Assembly: GCA_024234955.1 (NCBI GenBank) | Contig: JACKNK010000002.1 | Location: 620,001 to 684,000, forward strand | Source: Gammaproteobacteria bacterium | Lineage (GTDB): Bacteria > Pseudomonadota > Gammaproteobacteria > JACKNK01 | Direction: 5' to 3' | DNA: 64,000 nt | In this document: positions 49,785 to 57,441 of the stretch, in pieces | Numbering within the stretch: the first letter of the stretch is position 1 | Layout: each line of letters starts with the position of its first letter | Translations under genes and position numbers: made by a program | The notes under the pieces: generated by a model | Seen by the model: only the letters and a program-made list of their open reading frames with translations | The model's database searches: none | Told to the model about the DNA's origin: nothing

Positions 49785-50942
49785 TTGACGCGGTTGTCAG
49801 TGGTCGCGCTTGCGCCGGACCGATGGCATGGGCCGTGGTTCAATCGTCAGCACCTGTTGTCCAGGCTGTCTGCCCACCACGACATTCTCTACAGCAATGG
49901 GTTGTGGACAATCTGGGATCGATACAGCAAAGGCTGGCGAGAGGCGCCTTGGCTCAGTTCCTGGGAAACGGCGGACGGGGTTTGTCTCGACTTTCCTTCC
50001 CGGTGGCGGTTGCGCTGGCCCACCGTGCCGGTCTGGGATCAGCTGATGGTTCGCGCTCAGGCCCGGCGTCTGCGGGCAAAGTTGCCTTCCTCTCAACCCT
50101 TGGTCGCGCATATTTATCATCCGGAATTTGCTGTTTATCTTGAGCCGCTGGCGCCGGACTACGTGATCTATCACGCGTTCGATCGCTATAGCCTTTTTCC
50201 TGACTGGACACCAGAGAACGATGCGTTACAGCGTCATTTGGTAGCGAGGGCCGATCTGGTGATCGGGACCTCGCAGAACACTGTGGATGAATTGAGCCGC
50301 TATCGGGATGGGGTAGTGCATCAACTGCCCAATGGGGTGACGGTCGATGCCTTCGATCAGGTGTTTGCTGCGACCAGCCGGGCGGAGCCGAGCGATATTG
50401 CCAACATCCCGCATCCAAGAATCGGTTATGTCGGCACCTTGAACCCGAAGGTGGATCTGGCGTTGCTCAGGGCCCTGGCCGAGAGCCATGCCGAATGGAA
50501 TTTTGTCTTTGTCGGAGGGCAGAAGCAGCTGGATGACGATGCCGACATGGCGCATTTCGCGCGTTTGAAAAATGTGCATCTGTTGGGCCCGAAGCCCCGT
50601 CAAATGGTCCCGCATTACGCGACGGCGATGGACGTCAACATCATTCCATATCGTGTCGATGAAGGCCTATGGTCCATTGCGGGGGACCCGTTGAAACTCT
50701 ACGAGTCGTTGGCGGCGCGAACCCCTGTGGTTGCCTGTGAGCTGGCGTCGCTGCGAGGTTTTTCCGATGTCATCGAGATCGCCCAGGGGGTTCAGGGTTG
50801 GGCGCAGGCATTGCAGCGTGCCATAAGTGGCCAAGGACCGGGAAGCGCCGAGGACCGTCGGCGTGTGGCGCATGAAAACAGTTGGGATCGCCGGGCCGAT
50901 CAGCTGCGAAACTTGATTGATGAGATGGTTGCTTCACGATGA
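49785..50942 (+). CDS. Glycosyltransferase family 1/4-like
   Basis: 385 residues from TTG 49785 (AGGGG about 7 bases upstream); a GTG at 49749 would add 12 residues. The GT-B C-terminal lobe is clear: PHPRIGYVGTLNPKVDLALL, WNFVFVGGQKQL, VHLLGPKPRQMVPHY and DPLKLYESLAARTPVVACEL. The N-terminal part includes YVIYHAFDRYSLFPDW and VIGTSQNTVDELSRY. Its stop overlaps the phoH start by 4 bases (ATGA), so the polysaccharide block and the phoH operon are transcriptionally joined. Confidence 0.86.
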   Translation: MTRLSVVALAPDRWHGPWFNRQHLLSRLSAHHDILYSNGLWTIWDRYSKGWREAPWLSSWETADGVCLDFPSRWRLRWPTVPVWDQLMVRAQARRLRAKLPSSQPLVAHIYHPEFAVYLEPLAPDYVIYHAFDRYSLFPDWTPENDALQRHLVARADLVIGTSQNTVDELSRYRDGVVHQLPNGVTVDAFDQVFAATSRAEPSDIANIPHPRIGYVGTLNPKVDLALLRALAESHAEWNFVFVGGQKQLDDDADMAHFARLKNVHLLGPKPRQMVPHYATAMDVNIIPYRVDEGLWSIAGDPLKLYESLAARTPVVACELASLRGFSDVIEIAQGVQGWAQALQRAISGQGPGSAEDRRRVAHENSWDRRADQLRNLIDEMVASR

Positions 50943-51922
50943 CGACGCGTCCACAGGCTGTGGCGTTTTCGCTGGCACCGGAGGACAACCGTCGCTTGGC
51001 GGCGCTATGCGGCCCGGCTGGGGAGAATCTCCGCCAGATTGAGGCGCGACTGGGTGTTGAGATCATCCAACGCGGTGCGGATTTCAGCGTGATTGGCGTC
51101 GATGAGTTCTCGTTGGCGGCAGCCGACGTGCTGAAGGGGTTGTACGCCGAGACCGAGCTCGGTCCGCTCGATGCCCAGGCTGTGCATGTCGCCCTTCAGC
51201 AAGCGGCCCTGGCGGACCGTGATGTGGTCAGCGAGCCGGATGTCGTCGTGCAGACAAAGCGCGGCCCGGTGAAACCCCGAGGCGCGAATCAGCAGCGGTA
51301 TATCCAGCGCGTGCAGTCGCACGACCTGAATTTCGGAATTGGCCCGGCGGGTACCGGCAAGACCTACCTCGCTGTGGCGTGCGCGGTGGAGGCGCTGATG
51401 CGCGATCAGGTGCGCCGAATCTTGCTGGTACGCCCGGCGGTCGAGGCCGGTGAGAAGCTGGGCTTTCTCCCTGGTGACCTGTCGCAGAAGATCGATCCTT
51501 ATCTCAGGCCGCTTTACGATGCCCTGTATGACATGCTGGGCTTTGAAAAGGTCGCCCGCCTGATTGAGCGCAACGTGATCGAAGTCGCGCCTCTGGCTTA
51601 TATGCGCGGACGGACCTTGAACGAGTCCTTTATCATCCTGGATGAAGCGCAGAACACCACGACCGAACAGATGAAGATGTTCCTCACCCGCATCGGTTTC
51701 GGCTCCACCGTCGTCGTCACCGGGGATGTGACTCAGGTCGATCTGCCACGCGACAAGCGATCCGGTCTGCGGGAGGCGATTGAGCTGCTCACCGATGTCG
51801 AGGGCATCAGCTTCACCTTTTTCCATGCGCGAGATGTTGTGCGCCACGTATTGGTACAACGCATCGTTGCCGCCTACGACCGCAAGTCGTCCGGCAAGGC
51901 GGGTGGTACGAATGGAGCTTGA
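50939..51922 (+). CDS. ybeZ: PhoH family ATPase (YbeZ)
   Basis: 327 residues. An N-terminal KH-like segment (about 1-100) precedes the PhoH ATPase domain with Walker A GPAGTGKT at 135-142 and Walker B FIILDEAQNTT. The family pairs with YbeY in rRNA maturation and stress; its exact reaction is not settled. The order phoH-ybeY-corC-lnt is preserved, but the usual upstream miaB is displaced. It overlaps ybeY by 11 bases. Confidence 0.95.
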   Translation: MTTRPQAVAFSLAPEDNRRLAALCGPAGENLRQIEARLGVEIIQRGADFSVIGVDEFSLAAADVLKGLYAETELGPLDAQAVHVALQQAALADRDVVSEPDVVVQTKRGPVKPRGANQQRYIQRVQSHDLNFGIGPAGTGKTYLAVACAVEALMRDQVRRILLVRPAVEAGEKLGFLPGDLSQKIDPYLRPLYDALYDMLGFEKVARLIERNVIEVAPLAYMRGRTLNESFIILDEAQNTTTEQMKMFLTRIGFGSTVVVTGDVTQVDLPRDKRSGLREAIELLTDVEGISFTFFHARDVVRHVLVQRIVAAYDRKSSGKAGGTNGA

Positions 51923-52355
51923 AGTTCAGATTGAGAGCCAGATGATGGCCCTTCCCGTTGAAGCCGATTTCCAGCGTTGGGTCGATGTCGCCGCCGCCGG
52001 CGTCGATCCGGAGACCGAGATCGTCATCCGCATTGTCGATCGTGAGGAAAGCGCCGATCTGAACGCCGCCTACCGGGGCAAGACCGGGCCGACCAACGTG
52101 CTTTCGTTTCCTTTCCAGGCCCCGCCGGAGACCGGTATCAAGATGCTCGGTGACCTGGTTATCTGCGCCCCGGTCGTCGCCGATGAGGCCGAGGACCAAG
52201 GCAAGCCGGGCTTCGCGCATTGGGCGCATATGGTCGTACACGGCACCTTGCATCTGCTGGGTTACGACCATGTAAACAACGACGATGCTGAGATCATGGA
52301 GTCACGAGAGCGGGATATACTCGCGAAACTTGGGTTCCCTGACCCGTATTTATGA
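51912..52355 (+). CDS. ybeY: Endoribonuclease YbeY
   Basis: 147 residues from ATG 51912. A single-strand-specific metalloendoribonuclease involved in 16S rRNA 3'-end maturation and ribosome quality control. The zinc motif H3 is complete: H110, H114 and H120 in HGTLHLLGYDH, and the characteristic TNVLSFPFQ and LGDLVICAPV segments are present. It sits between phoH and corC with overlapping or nearly abutting boundaries. Confidence 0.97.
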   Translation: MELEVQIESQMMALPVEADFQRWVDVAAAGVDPETEIVIRIVDREESADLNAAYRGKTGPTNVLSFPFQAPPETGIKMLGDLVICAPVVADEAEDQGKPGFAHWAHMVVHGTLHLLGYDHVNNDDAEIMESRERDILAKLGFPDPYL

Positions 52356-52368
52356 TGTCCATGAGTTC

Positions 52369-53214
52369 ATGAGCGAAGATCGACCTAGCAGTACCAAAGG
52401 CTTGTTCGAGCGCCTGTTTCAGGCGTTGGGAAATGAGCCGCGCGACCGGGATGAATTGGTGGAACTGCTGCGTGACGCGCAAGCGCGTGCGCTGTTCGAT
52501 TCGGACGCCCTGGCGATGATCGAAGGTGTCCTCCAGGTCTCGGAGATGCAGGTCCGCGACATCATGGTGCCGCGCTCGCAAATGACGATCGTTTCCCGGG
52601 ATGCAACACCGGAGGCGATTCTGCCGGTGGTGATTGAGTCCGGGCACTCGCGTTTTCCGGTGGTGGGCGAGACTCGGGATGAAGTCGTCGGCATCCTGCT
52701 CGCCAAGGACATGCTGCGATTCTGGGCGGAGAGTGAGGCCGCGTTCAATTTCAGAGATGTGCTTCGGCCCGCTGTGTTCGTGCCGGAAAGCAAACGGCTC
52801 AATGTGCTGCTGAAGGAGTTTCGCGCCAACCGCAACCACATGGCGGTCGTGGTCGATGAATACGGTGGCGTTGCGGGATTGGTGACGATCGAGGACGTCT
52901 TGGAACAGATCGTCGGTGAGATCGATGACGAACACGACATTGATGAGGACGACGCCATCGTTCGACATGGGCCGGATCGATTCACCGTAAAGGCGCGACT
53001 GGCCGTCGATGAATTCAACGAATACTTCCGTACCGAGTTCAGCGACGACGACTTCGACACCATCGGCGGTTTGGTGACTCAGGCCATGGGGCATCTGCCG
53101 CAACGCGGTGAAAGCATCGAAATCGAGGGGCTGGTTTTCAAGGTGCTGCGCGCCGACAGCCGCCGGCTCTATCTGCTTCGGGTGACCACCGCCGCGTTCG
53201 AGGCTGGCCACTGA
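52369..53214 (+). CDS. corC: CorC/YbeX transporter-associated CBS-domain protein
   Basis: 281 residues from ATG 52369, 13 bases after ybeY. The tandem CBS domains (about 65-190) include VRDIMVPRSQMTIV and VVVDEYGGVAGLVTIEDVLE. The C-terminal CorC/HlyC domain covers about 205-280 (DTIGGLVTQAMGHLPQRGE). The protein is cytoplasmic and linked to Mg2+/Co2+ efflux and ribosome metabolism. The family role is not fully resolved. Confidence 0.96.
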   Translation: MSEDRPSSTKGLFERLFQALGNEPRDRDELVELLRDAQARALFDSDALAMIEGVLQVSEMQVRDIMVPRSQMTIVSRDATPEAILPVVIESGHSRFPVVGETRDEVVGILLAKDMLRFWAESEAAFNFRDVLRPAVFVPESKRLNVLLKEFRANRNHMAVVVDEYGGVAGLVTIEDVLEQIVGEIDDEHDIDEDDAIVRHGPDRFTVKARLAVDEFNEYFRTEFSDDDFDTIGGLVTQAMGHLPQRGESIEIEGLVFKVLRADSRRLYLLRVTTAAFEAGH

Positions 53215-53222
53215 AATCGACG

Positions 53223-54734
53223 ATGCATAGGCGGGCGATTCGCCTCAGCAATGTTGCCTCGGAATTGTCGCCCTGGGCGGCTCGTGCGCTCGGGTTCGCA
53301 TTTGGCGTAAGTGGGGTCATTGGCTTTGCCCCGGTGGCTTGGTACGGCTTCGTTGTATTCGCCCTGGCGGGCGTTTTCTGGCTGTGGATGGGTCGTGCCT
53401 GGGCCGATGCATCGGTCATCGGATTTGCGTTCGGCCTCGGTTGGTTTGGTGCTGGCATTCATTGGGTGTGGTACAGCGCTTACGCATTCGGCGGAACGCC
53501 GTTGCCGTTGGCGATCCTGATCAATTTGTTGCTGGTAGCGGTGTTGGCGCTCTATCCCGCCGGCTTCGGATGGGCGGCAAAACGCGTTTTCGCAATGGGG
53601 CGCGGATCGGGTTTGACGCTGGCATTGGCCACGCTGTGGGTTCTGTTTGAGAGCGCTCGCGGTGTGTTGTTTACAGGGTTTCCGTGGCTCAACCCGGGAT
53701 ATGCATTTGTCGCCTCGCCCCTTGCCGGCTATGCCCCGATTGGCGGGGTCAACCTGGTGGCCTTGGTTGTGGTGCTCACGGCGGTTCAGGGCGCGCAAGT
53801 TGCACTGGGCCGCATCGCCTTCTCCGGGCTGATGCTGCCCGTGGCGCTGTGGATTCTGGGTTGGGCGATAACCCAGGTGTCCTGGGTGACGCCCCAGGGC
53901 AAGGTGTTGGATACGGCAATCATCCAGGGAAATATCGACCAGACTTCAAAATGGCGCCCTGAGCAACGGAGGCAGATCGTCGATCGCTATTTGCAAATGA
54001 CGGGATCAAATCTGGACGTAGACCTGATTGTCTGGCCGGAAACAGCTTTGCCGGTATTTTTTGACAGCGCCAAGCCGGTGCTGGATGACATGGACGAGGA
54101 TGCCCGTGAAAGAGGTGTCGGCTTGTTGATCGGTGCGCCGACGCGAAACCCGGATGGTCGATATTTCAACAGTCTGGTCGCGATGGGCGCCGCAACCGGG
54201 ATCTATAAAAAGCGTCATCTGGTGCCGTTTGGCGAATACGTTCCGTTGATGACCCTGTTCGGGACGCTGATCCAGTTTCTCGATGTGCCGATGTCGAATT
54301 TTTCAACCGGGATCGCGTTGCAGACGCCTTTTCGATTGGGCGACGCGGCCATCGCGGCGACGATCTGTTTCGAGGACGCGTTTCCTGCTGTTGCGCACGG
54401 GCATGAGGGTTCGGCGAACCTGATGGTCAATGTGAGCAATGATGCCTGGTTCGGGAATACGTGGGCCCCCGATCAGCATTTGCAGATTGCGCGCATGCGA
54501 TCACTGGAAGCACAGCGTTATCAGGTACGCGCGACGAACACAGGGCTCAGCGCCGTCATTGACGCAAGCGGGGCCATTATGGACATCGGACGTCCGTGGG
54601 AAGCGACAGTCGTGCGCGCGAAAGTGCCTTTGATGATCGGTGAAACGCCATTCATATACGTCGGAACCGGGGTCTGGGGCCTGTTCTATGTATTGATCGT
54701 TGTCGGTTTTGCGGTGCTTTTTCGTTTTCGCTAA
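53223..54734 (+). CDS. lnt: Apolipoprotein N-acyltransferase
   Basis: 503 residues (E. coli 512). The last enzyme of lipoprotein maturation, adding the N-acyl group in the inner membrane. Six to seven N-terminal helices (about 20-215) precede a periplasmic nitrilase-like domain with the catalytic triad E273 (WPETALP), K330 (YKKRHLVPFGEY) and C382 (ICFEDAF). A C-terminal helix (about 480-500) follows. It ends the phoH operon, and several lipoproteins in this window are its probable substrates. Confidence 0.97.
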   Translation: MHRRAIRLSNVASELSPWAARALGFAFGVSGVIGFAPVAWYGFVVFALAGVFWLWMGRAWADASVIGFAFGLGWFGAGIHWVWYSAYAFGGTPLPLAILINLLLVAVLALYPAGFGWAAKRVFAMGRGSGLTLALATLWVLFESARGVLFTGFPWLNPGYAFVASPLAGYAPIGGVNLVALVVVLTAVQGAQVALGRIAFSGLMLPVALWILGWAITQVSWVTPQGKVLDTAIIQGNIDQTSKWRPEQRRQIVDRYLQMTGSNLDVDLIVWPETALPVFFDSAKPVLDDMDEDARERGVGLLIGAPTRNPDGRYFNSLVAMGAATGIYKKRHLVPFGEYVPLMTLFGTLIQFLDVPMSNFSTGIALQTPFRLGDAAIAATICFEDAFPAVAHGHEGSANLMVNVSNDAWFGNTWAPDQHLQIARMRSLEAQRYQVRATNTGLSAVIDASGAIMDIGRPWEATVVRAKVPLMIGETPFIYVGTGVWGLFYVLIVVGFAVLFRFR

Positions 54735-54762
54735 CGTAAACTCCTAGAAGGATTTTGAATTC

Positions 54763-54778
54763 TGGCGCGTGTTTTGCA
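54763..54778 (+). promoter_or_regulatory. Candidate sigma-54 (-24/-12) promoter of the TolC-like gene
   Basis: TGGCGCGTGTTTTGCA matches TGGCACG-N4-TTGCA with one change (A to G in the -24 box). The invariant GG (54764-54765) and GC (54776-54777) are separated by exactly ten bases. Transcription would begin near 54789, giving a 180-base leader before the ATG at 54969. It lies 29 bases after lnt. Confidence 0.7.
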
Positions 54779-54968
54779 TTGGGCTGAATTTGAATCGTGG
54801 CGCATAGGGGGCGATCAGCTCGCTTGCAATGTGTGCTATTCTGGATTAGTAATGCGCTGTAATTGCCTGTCTTGCCGGGCTTTTCTTGGGCGCAGAAGGT
54901 CTAAGGCGTTACATGAAAGTCGAGTTAAACAGGGCTTTGGGATTGTGTTTGAGAGCGAGAGCTTGCTC

Positions 54969-57110
54969 ATGCGAAAACAAATGATGGCAGAAACGGGACA
55001 CAGTCCGAGCCGGGTCGATGATCGCTCGGGCCTTGCCAGGTCGTTTGCTTTAGCGGCGGCGTTGGCCCTTGTGCTTTCGGGGTGTACCAGCGTGGTCAGC
55101 GTCGATATGCAGGCCGACCGTGAAGCCAATCTGGCGATGGATCGAGAGCTGATCAATCCGCCGGCTGATATCGACCTGACGCAGCCGTTCAGTCTTGATG
55201 ATGTGATCAAGCTGGGTTTGCGGAACAACCTGGATTTGCGCGTTTCCCGGTTTGAGCAGGAGATCGCAAAAGATACCGCGTTGGCGGACAAACTGGACAT
55301 GCTCCCGGATCTGCAACTCAACCGGGAATACGATCACGAAGACAAGTTTCGTCGTGAGGGGAGTTTTGCCCCGGAGACCGGCGTGGTCACCGAAGGGGCT
55401 ACCGTCAGTCGGCTCAAAACGAATATGACGGCCGACCTGACGCTCACATGGAGCGTTTTGGATTTTGGGCTTTCCTACATCCGGTCGCGGCAATCCCAGT
55501 TGCAGCAGGAAGTGTTGCAGATGCGCCGAAATCGTCAGGCGCAGTTGTTGGCGCTCGATTTGACCGAGGCGTTCTGGAAAGCGGCGCTGGCGGAGGACGC
55601 CCTGGACTACGTCCGCCGTGTGGAGCGGGAGCTGAAAGCACAGCGCGGGGCGATCGAACAGTCGGTTGCGGAGCGCCGGCTCGATGCGATTGCTGCCAAG
55701 GACGTTGAGAAACGGCTGGTTGACATCGCGTTGTCGATCCGTGATCTGCAAGCCGACATTGCCAACGCCCGTATCCGGCTGTCGCGTCTGATGGGTTTGA
55801 AGCAGGACGCGCGTTTCATCCTCAAACGCGAGCCAATCAAGCCGCTGCTGGCAAAATTTCCCCGTCCGGATCAGTTGTCGGCGGATGTGTTCGAAGAATA
55901 CGCGCTGCGTAATCGTCCGGAGCTTTTTGAACGTGACCTGGGTGAGCGCATCCAGAGCGACGACGTTCGTGCCGCGATGTTGAACATGTTCCCTAATCTC
56001 AGCTTCAGCGCAGGGCGAAATTGGGATGGAAACACCTTGGTAGAGTCGAATTACTGGAACAGTGTCGGCTACTCGGTGGGCTGGAATCTGCTCAATCTTC
56101 CGAAGCAGTACTCGCTCATGAAGAGCGAGGAAAAAGGCGTTGAGATGGAGCGGGCTTCCCGTCTTCAGATGACGGTTGGTGTCATTACCCAGGTGCATAT
56201 CGGCCTGCTCGATTATCGGATCGCCGTTGAGCGTTTCAAGCTCTATGAAGAGTCGTATGGCTTGACCACCGAACTGCTTGGCATGACGCGCGAACGCAAC
56301 GCCGCAGGCATCATGTCGGACCTCTCCGTTGCACAGCGTCTGCTTGAGGATATGGCGGCCAAGTTGCGTCGCGACCAGGCGGTTGTCGATCTGATCGTCG
56401 CCTACCGACGTTTGCTCACCAGCGTCGGATTGAACCCCCATCAGTGGAATACCGCACTGGTTGAACTGGGTATCGAACAGGAGCAGATCGGGCCTCGCGA
56501 GGGTGCCGCGCCGACGCAGCCGGGCGCCTCAAGCGGTCAGGATGTCGATGAGCTGCTGAAGTCCTATGGACTGGATGCGGCGCCGCAACCTGCGCCGGTG
56601 CCGGCGCCGCAATCGCGCATCGAGGGCATGGGGAACGCCTATGGCCTGAGTCAGGGAGGCGATGTGGTCAATAGCGGCCTGGCGATGGATATGTCCGGAA
56701 GAAACGGGGTTGAAATGACCTCGGTTGCCTCTCCCGCCTACGACGCCGCAACGTTGAATGTGTCAGATACCAGCGATCAGCGGACGGAATTGGTCGGTTT
56801 GGCGAGAGTCGAAGAGCAGGCGACGGCAAACCTGAAGATGGTGGTTCTGTCGAGCAATGGTTGGGTGGTCAAGGTCGATCGTGCGCAGTCTCTGAAAGAG
56901 TACCTGCTGATCATGAAACAGGCCCGGCAGCTGGCTTTGAAGGCGATTGCCGGCGGAGAAGACGATCAGGATGCGCTTTACCGGATGCGTGCGACGCAGA
57001 AATCCTTGATCGACGGTGGTCTTGAGGGCTTGACGGAAGTGGAAGCGCGCTCCTTGTGCGACGAACTTCACGCGGCCGGAATGGGGTGTCAGGCTCAGCC
57101 TTCCACTTGA
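54969..57110 (+). CDS. TolC-like outer-membrane factor lipoprotein with C-terminal extension
   Basis: 713 residues from ATG 54969 (AGAG about 8 bases upstream); the open frame upstream includes the candidate promoter and is rejected. A signal peptide ends in lipobox LSGC (Cys39, Thr at +2), predicting an outer-membrane lipoprotein. Residues about 65-490 have the outer-membrane efflux protein pattern with two repeats (FSLDDVIKLGLRNNLDLRVS, RRDQAVVDLIVAYRRLLTSV). The extension (about 500-713) is Pro/Ala/Gln-rich, then a segment (GWVVKVDRAQSLKEYL through ARSLCDELHAAGMGC) that loosely resembles a SPOR-type fold. It probably forms the exit duct of a type I secretion system for the next gene. A strong terminator follows. 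Confidence 0.85.
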   Translation: MRKQMMAETGHSPSRVDDRSGLARSFALAAALALVLSGCTSVVSVDMQADREANLAMDRELINPPADIDLTQPFSLDDVIKLGLRNNLDLRVSRFEQEIAKDTALADKLDMLPDLQLNREYDHEDKFRREGSFAPETGVVTEGATVSRLKTNMTADLTLTWSVLDFGLSYIRSRQSQLQQEVLQMRRNRQAQLLALDLTEAFWKAALAEDALDYVRRVERELKAQRGAIEQSVAERRLDAIAAKDVEKRLVDIALSIRDLQADIANARIRLSRLMGLKQDARFILKREPIKPLLAKFPRPDQLSADVFEEYALRNRPELFERDLGERIQSDDVRAAMLNMFPNLSFSAGRNWDGNTLVESNYWNSVGYSVGWNLLNLPKQYSLMKSEEKGVEMERASRLQMTVGVITQVHIGLLDYRIAVERFKLYEESYGLTTELLGMTRERNAAGIMSDLSVAQRLLEDMAAKLRRDQAVVDLIVAYRRLLTSVGLNPHQWNTALVELGIEQEQIGPREGAAPTQPGASSGQDVDELLKSYGLDAAPQPAPVPAPQSRIEGMGNAYGLSQGGDVVNSGLAMDMSGRNGVEMTSVASPAYDAATLNVSDTSDQRTELVGLARVEEQATANLKMVVLSSNGWVVKVDRAQSLKEYLLIMKQARQLALKAIAGGEDDQDALYRMRATQKSLIDGGLEGLTEVEARSLCDELHAAGMGCQAQPST

Positions 57111-57133
57111 TCGATCTGGTCTGGATGTAACCC

Positions 57134-57167
57134 AAAAAGCCCCTTTACTGGGGCTTTTTGATTTTTT
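57134..57167 (+). terminator. Rho-independent terminator between the TolC-like gene and the adhesin
   Basis: AAAAAGCCCC (57134-57143) pairs perfectly with GGGGCTTTTT (57150-57159) across a 6-base loop, followed by GATTTTTT. Confidence 0.92.
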
Positions 57168-57294
57168 CGGGATTTGGAAAAGCGCTGAAACCTCCTGGAA
57201 GGTAAATACCAGATGGGTGTTCGGCGTGCTAAATGACAGGCCTGAATGCCCGGGTCGACGATCTCTGCGATACGAATCCCATGAAAACAAATAA

Positions 57295-57310
57295 CGGCAC
57301 CTTTGTTGCA
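57295..57310 (+). promoter_or_regulatory. Candidate sigma-54 (-24/-12) promoter of the giant adhesin
   Basis: CGGCACCTTTGTTGCA matches TGGCAC-N5-TTGCA except for the first base. The invariant GG (57296-57297) and GC (57308-57309) are separated by exactly ten bases. It is followed by AT-rich TATATTTATC. Transcription would begin near 57321, with a 120-base leader to the ATG at 57442. The remainder of the 57111-57441 gap holds no gene I can support. Confidence 0.7.
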
Positions 57311-57441
57311 TATATTTATCGTGCGGCAATTCGGCATGAAGCATCTTCGGGGCTCTGTGCAATACGCACTAATCGCCGGAGCCGTTGTCTATACTTTAAC
57401 GACACTGGATGTTCCTGCGCCTGTAAGTTGGGAGAAGAGTC

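Noticed and set aside
54774..54968. N-terminal extension of the TolC-like protein by 65 residues from a TTG
   Set aside because: It starts inside or just after the candidate sigma-54 promoter, places a Cys-rich stretch before a perfect lipoprotein signal peptide and lacks a ribosome site.
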